A stretch of 64,000 bases of DNA from Ascidia mentula (Eukaryota > Chordata > Ascidiacea > Phlebobranchia > Ascidiidae). Below the pieces are notes generated by a model. It worked only from the letters and a program-made list of their open reading frames with translations. It did not search any database and had not been told where the DNA came from. A program made the translations under genes and the position numbers. The stretch lies in assembly GCA_947561715.1 (NCBI GenBank), contig OX387199.1, forward strand, positions 17,117,001 to 17,181,000, read 5' to 3'. Below, one piece after another: positions 21,852 through 34,640 of the stretch (positions within the stretch are counted from its first letter, which is position 1; each line of letters starts with the position of its first letter).

Positions 21852-23448
21852 ATGTTTTATGCAGTTGTGTTTCTCATCGCTTTCGTCCTCATCATGATTG
21901 TCGAACTTGTATTCTTCTTGCGGCGCAACGAGCACATTGCCCTATGCAGACAGAAGAAGTACAAGCCCGACGAAAAACCTCCACAAAACACGTAAGAATT
22001 TGCAACAACCACCGCACACGGAATTCGAACCCTTGACCTATCGATCAACTCGTTACAAGGTCTCATTTTTTGTTGCAGGTTTGGCGAAAACCAGCCGACA
22101 TCCGACACACATGAGAATAACAGCAACAACATTTACTCCAACCGTAGCACGATGAGATATGATGAACCCGAAGCCAGAAAACTGCTTGGTAGTGGTGACG
22201 TCACAGGCAAGTCACTCTATTTAAGTTTTTCAGCAACGTTTGGCGATGCGCTGTTACTAAATATTATGGTTTTTCCATATTTGTACTGAGTTAACAGGGA
22301 CATGCATTAGATTCTGGCAAAATATGAAAGGAGAAACTATTATTAATTGATCACAAGGAATCAGCTAATAATAATTACTTGAAAGCTTGCATGGCGGGTA
22401 TTTCAATTTTCCATGGCTACGGGAATCTGTCACTGATCAGAAAGAAAATTTCGAGTTTTCTTGATAACAAACTTTCTCCTTTTTCAACAGATGGACCGAA
22501 GAAGCAAGTTGCAACAGTTACCCCAATGCAACCACGACCTTACTGTAAGTCGACCCGTAACTTTGATCATTTATGTTTACTGGGGCTATTTCGTTCAAAA
22601 GCGGTTTACTATCATATTAACTGTTATTACAGTTCACTTTGTATATAATATTTGACAAATACTCCAACACAATACAAAAGATATATAAGCATTATGAAGC
22701 CAATAGACAGATGTCCACTGTTTTGAGATAAAGCAATGTTTGTTTAAATTTCAGCAGATGGTATTTCCTATATCGATGAAACTGACGCTCAACCGTCGTA
22801 TCGTGGTCCAGTTGAGTAAGTGAACACCCCCAGAAAACCCCCCAGCGCACCAAGTCTATTCCCGCCAATCGCAACATCATATCTCTCGGCGACGATCACA
22901 AAGTCAACTGCAATTCGATTCGGCACCGTCCGAAACGTGGGAAAATGGTCATCGAACTGGTTTGCCCCGATGACCTAGAGATAGAAGGCACCGAAGACAC
23001 GATCCCCGGCATCGATTTAAGTTTCTTGATGACAGAAGGGGAAACCCCTTCGACCCAAAACACCCCCCAAAGCGATAGAGTGCCGTTGGTGTCGGGAAAC
23101 GGTTCCAGCTTGGACACCGACAGCGATTCGACACTTAAAGCCGGCTCGCGGACCGGAAATGCGAGTGACGTCACTTCCAGTGCGGCAAGCACCCCCCGCC
23201 CGCGTGGAAATTTCTCCCCGCCTGTGTCTCAACCACTCCTACCAAGTTCATACAACACTAGATTGCGGAACCAAACTTTCCCCCGCAGCGACCTGAATAT
23301 TTCACCCCGCTGGGATCAGCACGGGACCCTTACGAGCTTGAGGGTCCAACCCACCCGCATTTACAAGTCCCCAACAAGTACGACGTCATCGTCGTCAACG
23401 TCATCAGCGGATAAGTACGTAACGCCGCCGCCGAGTCCCGTCAAATGA
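21852..23448 (+). CDS. unrecognised single-pass membrane protein gene, copy 2 (disrupted)
   Basis: Exons are 21852-21991, 22079-22188, 22491-22544 and 22755-23448. This is the only copy that keeps the exon-2 donor (CTTG|GTAGTG), inside about 100 bp (22189-22290) missing from copies 1 and 3, so all four exons can be joined. Exon 4 then meets a TAA (22817-22819) where the other copies have GAA. The same base change creates a perfect donor, GA|GTAAGTG. A one-base difference near 22832 shifts the frame again relative to copy 1. Downstream, the long Ser/Thr/Pro tail (MVIELVCPDD to VTPPPSPVK) is open and longer than in copies 1 and 3. Function unknown; the gene may be decaying or may use altered splicing. 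Confidence 0.5.
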
Positions 23449-23789
23449 CCGATTGAAAGCGCCAGAAGGCTTTTATGATGACGTGCGCGATGACGTTATA
23501 GCGGGGCGAAGGGTCAAAGATTAAGTAAAACTGTCGCTGTGGGAGATTTAAGCAAAAAACTGATATGCTTACCGACAACAATGATCACTTTTTATTTCTA
23601 TGTTTCTACGATTATCCATTTCTGTTCAAACCTGTTCTTCTATTTATTCTTTTCTGTTGTTTCGCCTTTAGTAACGGTAGTGTAAATGTTTTGTTTAGCG
23701 TGAAATAAAATACCCAGATACGAATTGAACAAAGACTGAATTCATGAAGTTTCTTCATTAATCTATTATCAGGTGGCCACTGTATTGTC

Positions 23790-24395
23790 CAAAATTCCTA
23801 CGACAAGACGTTTTAACAGAGTAGCGAATGAACCCGACTGGAATTTTTGTGCTTCATGCTGTTGCATAAAAAAGTGACACTCGTGTAATCGCTGCGTGGC
23901 ATTGTGACCTGCACCTGATAAACTTCTTGCATCAGTTTTGACAGACACAATATAAACAGCTAAGGAATGCCCAGAAAGATCTCGACAGCAACCAAATTTA
24001 AGCAACATTGCCAAACACGGAAACGGCCCCAAAATGTACCAACTACAATGATTTATGTGGTAAAGGAGACTAGCGCATTTCATTCGCTTAGCGTCTTGGT
24101 ATATTTATCAAGATACAACTGGGAAAAGAATGGAAAACCAAATACCCTCTTAATATTCGACCTAATCCGAATATTTTGTGACGTCATTAATTTTCATGTT
24201 GTATGTAACATCATTTGTCCTTCAGCAAATAACGGCTTTTCTTATGTAACAACGTAATGCCACCTTGTGTTTCCTCGCTCGTATGTTAAATACCGGTTTT
24301 AGTTTTGTGCAAACTGATGTGCTATTTTGTAATATTAGTCATTTCCTCGAACCCAGTGGCCGATGAATCTAATGTAATTGTAATTGTTAAATAAA
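23790..24395. other. copy-2-specific spacer of about 600 bp
   Basis: Present only between the membrane-protein gene and cassette of copy 2; copies 1 and 3 join directly (TATTATCCAAATAAATTTACC). No known element ends or convincing coding region. A minus-strand open stretch at 23769-24083 has no recognisable domain. Confidence 0.5.
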
Positions 24396-24410
24396 TTTAC
24401 CCCTTGGTTG

Positions 24411-24519
24411 CGAACCTTTTGTTAAGCTTGATCGGTTTGCAGTAGGCGAAGATTCAAACATAACTTATTAACGTTCAAAAACAATTCGAAGGATTTACAC
24501 CATCCGCAATACAAGCGAG
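24411..24519 (+). promoter_or_regulatory. promoter/leader cassette P2b ahead of SLC13 copy 2
   Basis: Same core and donor (exon end 24519) as the other cassettes. Here the similarity to the copy in front of the membrane-protein gene runs on to about 24785, far beyond the donor. This shows that a large piece of that gene's 5' end, intron included, was duplicated in front of SLC13. Copies 1 and 3 have lost most of this extension. Confidence 0.6.
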
Positions 24520-25070
24520 GTGAGTATTTCCAGGAATTATCTGTGGATAAGAAGAAGGCGCCATTCAGCTCGGAGTAAGAAATTAGCATGTAAATTAAGA
24601 CACTGAGACATTTGCGGTGAAAAAGCGTTCTCTGCTTTCCGATGTTTTTAGAATTTCGTACACCTCACTCAACAAATTGGATTTGAGTAACAATATGTGG
24701 ATTTGTTCGAACGATGAGATTTTTTGGCCGCGCGATTTAGTTCACAGCTGAACGACCTCTCGGTGATAAAAGTGCAGCGTCGCTGGAGTTTTTTGATAAT
24801 TTCACAAGTAAAAGCGTTGAAACACATCAGAGAAAAAAAGATACAGATCGCTGAAATACAAGGGTACGAATCTCTAGCCACTTGTCATGGTGAAAGCGTC
24901 GCATAATTCTGTGGTAAAATTCAAAATGAGACGGATGATGTACATCTACGAGAAGCATTAAATTTTTACTCTCTTTATTTCTGCTACGATTTTTTTGGCA
25001 GTTATTTATTGTACAGAACTCAGCAATTGAGTGCTGTGTGTTTTGATAGAGGATAGGAAATATTATAGAC

Positions 25071-28000
25071 ATGTGTGTGTCTCTCTGGATCCGAAGAGTT
25101 TGGGCGTTTCGTGGAACGTTGTCAGTAATACTACCTCTCATCCTACTTCCACTCCCTTTGATTAGTCAGAGTAAGGTAAGATTAGTTGAATCGTTTTTTC
25201 TCTGTCTTTTAACGAACCACTTGGAGATCCACGTAGGATTATTTTTAGTTCAGGGTGGTCCAAGTCTGCGGACAACCTGGGTTACAATACAGTTTTAGCA
25301 AGCTGGTTGGCCGCTACCATCAAAGTTATTGTTTCCGAACTAACTGCGATCGATGGTAGTCTTCCAAATCAACATAGGTTACTTATGATTTAGTTGTGGG
25401 CCTACACAAAAAAAAAATGATGTTATATTTAGAACGACGATGAATTGGGAATATGTTGATGTGCCGTGCGGGCATCATACGGGCCTCCGTTTTTGACCAC
25501 CCTGCTTTAGTCTATTGTTAAAACCTATCTTAAGGTTATTTTGTCCAACACTTAAGCAGGTCAAAAAAACACACAGTAGGGCAAGGTGTACATACAATCA
25601 CACAATTGTCTAAAATAAATCTCTACTTGTTGTAAGCACAATGGACAAAAACGTGTCTTCAATTTCCCCAATACCATTACTAGGTGGCAGCATGCGGTTA
25701 CACAATCCTTCTCATGGCTGTGTATTGGATTGCGGAAGTCGTCCCTCTAGCTGTTACCTCTTTTCTTCCTCTTGTCATCTTCCCGATAAGTGGGATCATG
25801 ACAGGAGCGGAGGTGAGCGCCTCTTTTTTCCGGGATGCGAGCTGGTTGTTTGTGGGAGGCCTCATCATCGCCATTGCGGTGGAGGACACAGGACTTCACA
25901 GAAGATGTGCACTGAGAATTTTGATCGCAATCGGAACCAAGCCAAGGCTGTGAGATTTTGTGACATTTGTTTTGAGAAATACATTGCATGAACTCTCGCA
26001 AACAGTTGGATTATACACAGAAAATGAGCCACAATTGATCAGACATCTGCAGACAGTTATGCACACAGTTTCGACCTCTGTCAGGCTAGTTATCGGGCTA
26101 GACCGCCAACAGTCGTGTGCACAACTGTCTGCAGCTAACGTAGTTGGTACATACCTGTGAAAAGTGGTATTTTGTAGACTGCTGTTCGGATTTATGTCAA
26201 TAACTTTTTTTCTGTCGATGTGGATAAGCAACATTGCAACGACAGCGATGATGTTGCCTATGGTTGAAGCTGTTTACAAAGAACTTGAAGCTGAATCTAA
26301 GCGGAATATAGAAAAAGTAAGTTGGCATTTATGTCGTGTGTCTGTTTTCCTCATTTTTGGCAATAGCTAAACGTTTTTACTTTCTGTGAGGTGCATACAG
26401 ATGGCCACTGTTTCGACTTACAAGGTCTGATAAGTGCAGCTTTGGTGTGACTCTAGACGATCTGTATGCAGCTCACAGAAATCGTATTGTTGGTTTCACT
26501 TGCTTATATGTATTACTTTTCTTCAATTTGAACTTCTTTTAACCTTTTTTTAAGAAAAAGGGCGACATGCTGTCGGAGTCGGATACGGATCTCAAAGAAA
26601 ATCCTGAAAATGTTTCCACTGTGTCTTACAACATCCAACCGTTCAAGGTATAAATGAATTTAGTGCAAAGTATAAGTTACAGTATAGTGTTTTACTGTCT
26701 GTAGGTAGAGTTGGGAGAAATACCAACCAACGTCGTCAGTTCAGAAGAGAACGCTGAAAATGAACAGGTAGGTTCAATATTTCTCACAAAAATAGAAAAA
26801 CATCTTAAATATAACTGTTAAATTTCTTCGACAAAATGATTACAAAACAATGGAATTTAGGTCGGCATACATGCATTTATAGCTCAGTTGATTGCATGCA
26901 CGATAGATTGTGGAACATTCCAGAAACTACGTGTCTTTAGCATGCGAACGCGTCATCATTACCTTGCGCGGTGCACTGAAGCGTGACAAAAATGTCTGAC
27001 AAAATACTGGATGAACGCGGTTGAGTTAAAGCTGTTTGTCACGTTTCACACCTTGACTGATCGCCGGGTTATTTTTAGTCGCTTCATGTTTTTTTACCAC
27101 CTCATTTATTGATACGTTCAACTTTGTTTAAATGTGATTATTCATTTTTCTTTTGTATCATTTCCCCTTGGTGAAAAAAAAGATTACATGGACTTAAATT
27201 TTGGTGTTACTAAACAAACAAGTTGCCAAACTTTTGGTAAACTCGATATGATGTGAATGAACACAAACAATTTTTCATACCCCATCAATATTTAGGACAT
27301 GGAATCTTTCAAACAATCAGAAAACCGGAAACTTGATTCCATCATTAAGGGAATTACCCTCTGCATACCTTTTGCTTCCGGAATCGGAGGGACGGCAGCC
27401 CTTACCGGGACATTACCTAATTTGGTACTGTCAGGGCAATACAAACTGTAGGTTGACGTTGACGTTACCACTTGGTAACCTGGTTGACTTGTAGTGGTTG
27501 TATCAAGTATTTGCTTAATTATAGGACTTTGGTTAAACTTTGTAGGGCGTTTCCTGGTGCAGATGTGCAACTGACATTCGGAAACTGGATCGTATACGCC
27601 CTTCCACAAGCTTTAGTCATTTTTCTACTCTCGTACGCTTGGCTTTGCTGGTACTTCTTTGGAATCGAGTAAGTATCATCAGAATATATTAGAGATGGAA
27701 GTAGGAAAGATCGTAATAAGCATTTTTTAAAAAAGTCTTACCAAACGAAAACTTAATTAAGACATCCTAACCCCAATATTTCACAGATGGCAATGTGTAA
27801 AATCTGTCTTTCGGAGAAAAGGCCAAACATCAGCTGGCGAAAGAGCGGTAATGAAAGTAATTAAGGAAGAACACGGGAAACTTGGCCCTATTAGGTAATA
27901 TTACGTGGTTTTTGTGGGTAAAAGAATGTTCTATGTTTGTAGTTGCTACGCAATGTATATGTACAACGGTGGTTACCGCTAGGAAAGCCGACAGTGGAAA

Positions 28001-29631
28001 TTTATTGCTGAAGCAGTTTATCTAAAAAACATTATCTACCAGTAGCAAAACAAATTCCTGGCCATTTTTACAGATGGTCTGAAGTTACGGTACTGGTCAT
28101 ATTTGTACTTACTGCATTTTTGTGGTTCTTTCGGGATCCTGGGTTTATGCCTGGTTGGGCAGTTCTGTTTCCTGATGGTTACGTCACAGACGGAACTGTG
28201 GCCGTTGCAATGTCTATCCTGCTTTTTATTATACCTAGTCAGAAGCCAGTTTTCTTTAGCAGTGAAGACCCAACTGGTAAGTAGATATGTTTTTATTTCG
28301 CAAAAATGTCTCAATTTCCCAAATACATAATTTTTGGTATAAAAAATACAGTAAAGTTCGGACATTCCGGATTCACTGAATCGAGACCACGGATGCGTGG
28401 GTGTAGCCTATTTTGTAAACTGCACGTTAATTCGATACGTTTTATTCGCCGAAACGTAAATTTTTTTCCGCAAAAGAATATTTCGCCTTACTAAAAGTTT
28501 AAAAACACTTCACACGAACTTCAATTGGTCGCATTACAGAAATTAAAACACCCGTTTCCTCCGTATTGGAATGGAAAACTGTTCAACGAAAGTTTCCGTG
28601 GGGAATCTTGTTTCTGTTTTCTGGAAGTTACGCACTCGCTGCTGGCGCTACGGTAAGAAAAACGTGCAGAAAATTATTGCGGTAAAATTGAAATTGAGAA
28701 TTAACAGTTTTCAATAATAGAGATCCGGTTTTTCAACGTGGGTAGGCAACTTGCTTGTATTTGACAAGTCGGTTGATGACTGGGTGATCCTGTTGGGCTG
28801 CATTTTGATTGTAACCGTATTTACTCAAATTTCCAACAACGTCGCAGCGGCAGCCATATTCACCCCAATCTTCGCCCAGCTGGTAAGATTTTTACGAACA
28901 TAAAACTATAAACTTTATGCGTTCAAATTTTATATTGTTTAAATTGCTGGTGAGATGGTAAATTATCAAAAAAAAATATTTGAGTAAAATTTTTACCGTT
29001 TAGGCCGTGTCATCACAAATCCACCCCCTTTATCTTATGCTCGGACCTGTCTTCGCGTCGTCAATGGCGTTTTTGTTGCCTGTTGGATCAACTTATAACG
29101 CCATTGCCTTCTCATATGGTCGTTTGGAAGTCGTCGACATGGTAAATTATATATTATTTAAAGCATTACTTTTATAAATATATTGGAAGGATATGCAGAA
29201 ATCACGCTTAATTGTTTAGACGCGATGCAGAATCCTCGTTCAATTTTAAAAGTGGATTAAATTTAGTGGGGGATTCTGCATACCACCCGTAGCCATCAAG
29301 GCTATGCACACCAGATCATTTATTTTGAAATGTGGATCTTGATTGTAAATTTCAATAAAAAAGCCGAAATATTTTCTGTTTTTAAATTATTTTGACGTAA
29401 CAAAGCAGAACACACAACAGTTATACGATTTAGGAGAACGTTTTTGTTAGCTAATATCAGAACATGAATAAAAATGTATGTTTTTAGATAAAAGCCGGAT
29501 GGGTTCCTGTGCTGTTAGGAGTTCTGGTTATTCTTGTTTTTTCCAACACTTTTGCTATTCCATATTTCGGCATGGGTGCTTTCCCTGAGTGGGCCCATGT
29601 AATCACTAATGAAACAGCCGACACTCCATGA
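25071..29631 (+). CDS. SLC13-family Na+-coupled sulfate/carboxylate cotransporter, copy 2 (602 aa)
   Basis: Same role and architecture as copy 1. The thirteen exons are 25071-25175, 25684-25949, 26178-26316, 26555-26647, 26705-26767, 27296-27447, 27546-27668, 27787-27894, 28074-28276, 28540-28652, 28721-28882, 29004-29141 and 29488-29631; all lengths equal those of copy 1 and the frame is open. This is the most diverged copy. The first Na+-site motif reads SNI instead of SNT (residue 143), the second region reads SNNVAAA, and the signature has GSTYN instead of GSPYN (residue 539). Exon 9 must start at the ATGG after TTTTTACAG (28074), because the alternative upstream acceptor seen in copies 1 and 3 would meet a stop-like AGTAGC here. 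These changes could alter ion coupling or substrate. Confidence 0.95.
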
Positions 29632-30404
29632 AACTATTATGTTGCTGTTGTTGCCTGGCATCTTATATTTTAATAAGCTGTCCTTCTAGAACAATTAAAC
29701 ATCATTTTTGTTGACCGATGTTTCACCTGCGTCGGTTAATAAAAGTTACGTTTAATTGTGCTAGATGGACAGATTATTAAATCCATAAAACTATGTTACG
29801 ATTCACCGAATATCAAACGCAAGTTGTCATGTTTGAAACGGTATAAAGTAGTTTGATATTAAGTGTGTTTGAAACGTTACAACTCGCTCCGACTTGTCGG
29901 GAAAAGTGGCTGATCCAGCTTGGCTGCAATGCCTTGGTTGCGAAGCCTGTGAACCTTACAACTCGAAGGTATATTTTGTGGTTGCAAGCCTTTGTTTGGC
30001 TTTTAAGCTCTGTGCTGTGTTTCGTGTAAGCGTTTGATACGCGTGTGCTTTGGAAAACACCGCGGAATAAAAGCTTTGCAATGACGCATGGGAGAAATAT
30101 TTATTTTCAATGTCTTGCGACAAGGATTAGCACAATGTTGCGACCATAAACATTGAAAAATATTGTAAGAGTCACATCTACCTCCAGTTACTCGAATTCA
30201 CAAAGAAAAGATACGAATGCGTTTGTTTTTTTAAAATCAACGATCGCCACTGAATCTATGAGTTGTATTTTTATTTCAGGGAAGTCAAAATTAACAAGAG
30301 TTCTTCAGCTATTGCGATTTATTTCTTAACATTATTCGTAGTTATTCCTGGTGGCGGCTCGTGCATAGGCACTGCAGCACCCCCTGTACACACTTGATTG
30401 TCCA
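29632..30404. other. SLC13 copy 2 3' region with SINE fragment
   Basis: AATAAA at 29738-29743 is the likely poly(A) signal. A 60-bp SINE-tail piece (about 29884-29945: GACTTGTCGGGAAAAGTGGC, CTGATCCAGCTTGGCTGC) is inserted here and absent from copies 1 and 3. A non-repeated stretch of about 200 bp (30215-30400) has no recognised gene. Confidence 0.5.
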
Positions 30405-30735
30405 TAACACTTGATATAATAGGTCATTTTGCCTTTAATTTTTCATATATTCTTGTTTTTTCAAATCTTGCTCCGTGACGAAAACGTGGCTGATCCAACA
30501 TGGCTGCAATGCCTGGGCTGTCAAGCCTGTAAACCTAATGATCGCGATACGTAATAGCTGTGATCACCAAGCAAGTACTTGTACAATGGTGCAATCCTAC
30601 CAATCATGCCATTGCATGAATTATTACTGTGTTGTCTAATTTTGGTGGTAGAGATCCCCTACGTATATGTGAAGGTTGCCTGGCAAGTTGTGCGCTTGCG
30701 CACCAGTGTACCTTGGCCACAATATAACCCCGTGA
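30405..30735 (+). mobile_element. SINE tail segment at unit junction
   Basis: Matches 16891-17200. It contains GTGGCTGATCCAACATGGC, GGCTGTCAAGCCTGTAAACC, GATCGCGATACGTAATAGC and ATGAATTATTACTGTGTTGT. It ends where the next SINE's head begins. Confidence 0.55.
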
Positions 30736-30737
30736 AA

Positions 30738-31012
30738 CCGCCGAGCTCATGTTGCTCATTTGGTAGAGCGTTGGGCCTGGTTAGTCCAGGGTCGTGAGTT
30801 TAAACCTCACCGGGAGCTTGATTTGCCAAATCCTGCGCCGACTTGTCAGGAAAAAGTGTCTGATCCAGCTAGGCTGCAATGCCTAGGCTGCCAAGCCTGC
30901 AAACCTAATCATCGCGATACGTTAGCTGTGATCGCCAAGCAAGGATCTGTGGAGGGATCCTGTCAATGATGCCATCGCATGAAATATTACTGCGTTATTC
31001 TTGTACAATATA
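30738..31012 (+). mobile_element. tRNA-derived SINE, full-length-looking
   Basis: The head (about 30745-30815) folds like a degenerate tRNA: A-box-like TTGCTCATTTGGTAGAGCG, a T-arm GTGAG..CTCAC around TTTAAAC, and GAGCTC pairing with GGGAGCT as acceptor stem. Then comes the shared SINE body (GACTTGTCAGGAAAAAGTG, TGATCCAGCTAGGCTGC) and the tail ending ATGAAATATTACTGCGTT. Too degenerate for a working tRNA gene. Confidence 0.65.
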
Positions 31013-31364
31013 CATCCTAGATATTCAGTCAGCACTCATTTCCTAGTTCCCAAAAAATTTATGAAATTTTGTGGATGCTCACAGTTCCAGTAGCGTGGGG
31101 TTTGGCTATTGTGAGCATACACACAAAGAATGCTGCATGCGGGGCCATGTGGGAGAGGAGACAAACTGTCACTCTCGAAGAGCCGGCTAGTGTCCCTTGT
31201 GTGTTGTTGGAATGATGAGTTGTGCTGATTTTCAACGTGTATAAAATCGAGAAATGTCTGGTGCAGCACCCCTACTTGTTTTAGTCACGGGCCGCCAATG
31301 GCGAACCATATGTGCCCTAAAATAAAAATATGTGCCCAGCTGGTGGTAAATTTACCTTTTGGTT
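31013..31364. other. junction spacer
   Basis: Related to spacers at 13300 and 43140 (GCATACACAC, ATGCTGCATGCGGGGCCAT, GAAGAGCCGGCT). No gene is supported. Confidence 0.4.
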
Positions 31365-31660
31365 GTGGAACCTGTCATCAATTAGGCTCAATTAACTTGC
31401 AACGGGTGAAGATTCAAACATTACTCACTCACGTTGCCAAACAAACAAGAATTGAACGAATTTTGCCAAACTACGAACAGGCGTCTGAATAACCAGCAAA
31501 GTGTAGAGTCGTGATGAGCTCTGTCGACGAACAAACTTCTGTTTCGAATACGTTGAATAAAATAAGGTTGGTGTAACAGAATTATTCTTTTATTGGTGAC
31601 ACGCAGAGTTCTCACCATGATATATTTTTTATTATTAGTTTGAGAGAACGTATGAGAGTT
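31365..31660 (+). promoter_or_regulatory. diverged cassette P' with small candidate start exon, copy 3
   Basis: Same layout as at 13505, with a candidate first exon MSSVDEQTSVSN starting at about 31515 and its AAG|GTTGGT donor. The second-exon frame after TATTATTAG remains open through DKLLDRFVGYQHKG and SNIMLSRFSDVIKHLA. Confidence 0.4.
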
Positions 31661-32594
31661 CTGATATTAGGATGTCCGTCGACAAGTTACTTGACCGATT
31701 TGTTGGCTACCAGCACAAAGGTAGAACCGCTGTCTCAAATATTATGCTTAGTCGTTTTTCTGACGTCATCAAACATTTGGCAACAAAATCAGGGCAAGTT
31801 GCGAATGGGAAGACGGGGGATGCATCAACCACCCATAGGTTATAGGCTGAAGCGCGACCTCCATTGTTATCTAACAAACGTTCTGATTCTCAACTATAAC
31901 GGAGAATCCTTTACGATTCAAATCTCGTAAAAGCCATCAAATGGACGGTCACTCTCTGATTCTTGCTTTGATAAACACCGATACAATTGTAAATGTAGTG
32001 ACACGTAATAATCAATATTTATATATAAAAACAAGGTGCTTTGAATTTCTTGACTTGCGGAATTACGTAGTGGCAATCTCTTCCTATATGACAGGTTGTT
32101 GCGCGCTTTTAAATGTAATTTGCTAAAGGGAAGTTATCCCTATGAATACATGACAAGTATTGAAAAGATGAAAGAACCTTGTTAATCGCCGCAGACGACT
32201 TTCTCTAGTTCTCTCAGACGAACCCGTATTTCAGACGCCGATTACCAGAGGTGGCATTCGGAAAACGTGACATCCCTCAAAGACTATCTCATCTGGTAGA
32301 ACAATTGACTGCAAGGCATTCTTCCAGGCATGGTTAACTTGCGCGAATTTGGTTAGATTGGTGTGCGCAAAAGTACAGGGTCTTTATCCAACACCAGTTT
32401 AATAAAGGAAAAGTTTGTATAGGTCAGCGAAACATTCCTGTGTACGGCTATGGTCACGGACATAGAAAAATTTCACCTTCAGTGAGCGCACAGGAAAAAC
32501 AGGAAGAGATAAATGTACATTCATACTAGTAATCGAATATATACGCACACACGTACACACAATTTTGCAGTGATTTACGTTTTATTCGCCAGTA
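31661..32594. repeat. unit-start repeat Q, copy 3
   Basis: Closest to the truncated copy at 13801-14765 (both share CAGACGCCGATTACCAGAGG, absent from copies 1 and 2). Non-coding. Confidence 0.65.
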
Positions 32595-34640
32595 AAAAAA
32601 AGTTACAGTTTTGAAATTGCGGCGGGGGCAATTCCGCGTTTTCACTCAGGTCGGATGAAAAAGTATTGACAATCTGTTACATAAAAAATCCGCGCGCGCG
32701 GAAGATTAAATAGTAGATACAATGGGGACCGCACGCCGACGACAAGGGGTTTGGATAACAGGCGAATTCGACGTCCACCGGTCGGCGTTTTTATTTCAAA
32801 AGGCGACGATTTTTCTGTGAAACGGTCGGCGGCCTAACGTGCAGTAAAATTCGCCGCGACCCTCTGAATTGAAATACAGAGCGAGCCAATATGTTCCTTT
32901 CCGGTTACTTTTGTCAATATATAACGACGTAAGCCTTGGGGTTGGGGTGATTTAGGTTTGTCAGCTCGTCGCGGGCGTACATGCCATAAAACCGAGCTCG
33001 TGTGGCCGAATTGCGCAACAAAATCCACGCGATTTCAGTTTCGTCCATCGCACACTCCGGCCGAATAGTCGAAAATGACTTTTTTGAATTTGTCGATCTG
33101 AATAATGCTGTCAAATTCGGCGCACACCAAAATATTCACAGAATTCGGCAGAGCCGTTCCAAAATGTGCCTCCAAACGAAGGTTCCCGTGTTTTACCAAT
33201 TCGAACGACGCCTGAGTGGAGGTCGAAGCAGTACGGCGTGAAACCGCGGCCATAATCGGTGAGCAATATTGAATTGCCCTTTGTCCAAAAGAAAGTTTGG
33301 TTCCCGTTGAGAGTGCCATAAAACTCCGCGCATAATGCCTATTGGCAAAATTGGGCGTGAGGGCCCATCCCGGGGTTAACTTCCCGTCTTTGCTTCTGAT
33401 CAAGCAAATCTTCACGTCCACCCCGTTTATTAAAAACTTTTCCTGAAAAACCATGAAGTTTGTCGCACGTTTGAATGTCCTGGCTATCGCTAGCTCCAGC
33501 GCGTCTTGCCGTAAACCGGTGTTTCTTCCACCGTTTCGAAATGACCATGTGTCCCTATGCCACAGCGCCGCCTCGCGTCGCTTCCGAAATTAAGCAAAGC
33601 CTCAATGTATGCCCTACACGGGTACTTGTTGCTCGCTGGCGTGACCAGTTTGTTGTTTAACCTCAGATCGACCAGGTCAAAGAGAGCGTGCATCCAATAG
33701 TTACAGGGTGCCACGGAAACGTCGGCGGCCATATTTGTCCCGCTGCCCTTGATTACACGGGCCGTACACAAAAGCATTGAATTCGACAAATGAATGATTA
33801 CATTGATCCTCACCGGTTCCGGAAACTTGAAACTCGATTGTTTCGCATCGGAAAGAATCGAGAGTGACGCGAATTCAACCCAAGTCGATTGTTCTACGCT
33901 GACTTGGGTTAGTTTGACCGTGAATAAGTCGAGTTCACTTTTTGCGCACCTTCCAGAATGTTGGTCTATGACGCTGCCCATGTTAGGAGAATATGTCAGA
34001 TTTTTTTCGCCTCGGCGCACGTTTTTTCGTGACTGTTTTCCGACGTTTTATCGCGGGCTCTCCCGAGGGCTGCTGTTGAGGGACCGCTGTGCCACGCCTG
34101 TCTCTAGGCTGCGTTTTGTAGCGCCCACCCCGCGGCGAAATTCCGTATATACCGCTTTACCGAGACTCATGAATATGCTACCTAAACCATGAAACGAACC
34201 CGGCGAAGAATGGCATTTCACCGCCGGCCTGTGTAACGTAATATCTTTCGAAATCGTGTATCAATTTGGACACAATAAGGAACACCACAATGTTGCCGCA
34301 TTTAAATCGAATTGTAAGGGTTTCCTTCGGAGGTGAAAAGTGATTACAATGCGACCGCTTTCAAAAAGCATCGCCGCGCCCAATTCGTTTCGTAAACTCA
34401 GTTCCACACTGCTTCTTGTTTTAGTCACGGGTAGAGCACAGTACAGCTGCGCTGCCCCGCTCCACTCCGCTGCCCCGCTCCGCCTCAGCTGAACGCACAC
34501 GGAAAGTTTCATTATTTAAACCGGAGGGAAACAAAGCGAACAAAGTGTTGTGAAAAGAAAGGCGATCCAAGGACTAACGGTCAGCGAACAGTTAACAAAA
34601 GACGCACTCTCACACAAAAACAATGAAGGACTTCTCAAAG
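32595..34640 (-). mobile_element. Polinton/adintovirus-type fossil, copy 3
   Basis: Same capsid and protease pieces as copy 2 on the minus strand. The capsid N-part is well preserved here (ELDLFTVKLTQVSVEQSTW, VAPCNYWMHALFDLVD). Broken, with several breaks, and lacking the remaining genes and ends of a whole element. Confidence 0.75.

Noticed and set aside
30738-30815. possible tRNA gene
   Set aside because: The A and B boxes are recognisable, but the stem pairing is degenerate and the sequence continues into a SINE body.
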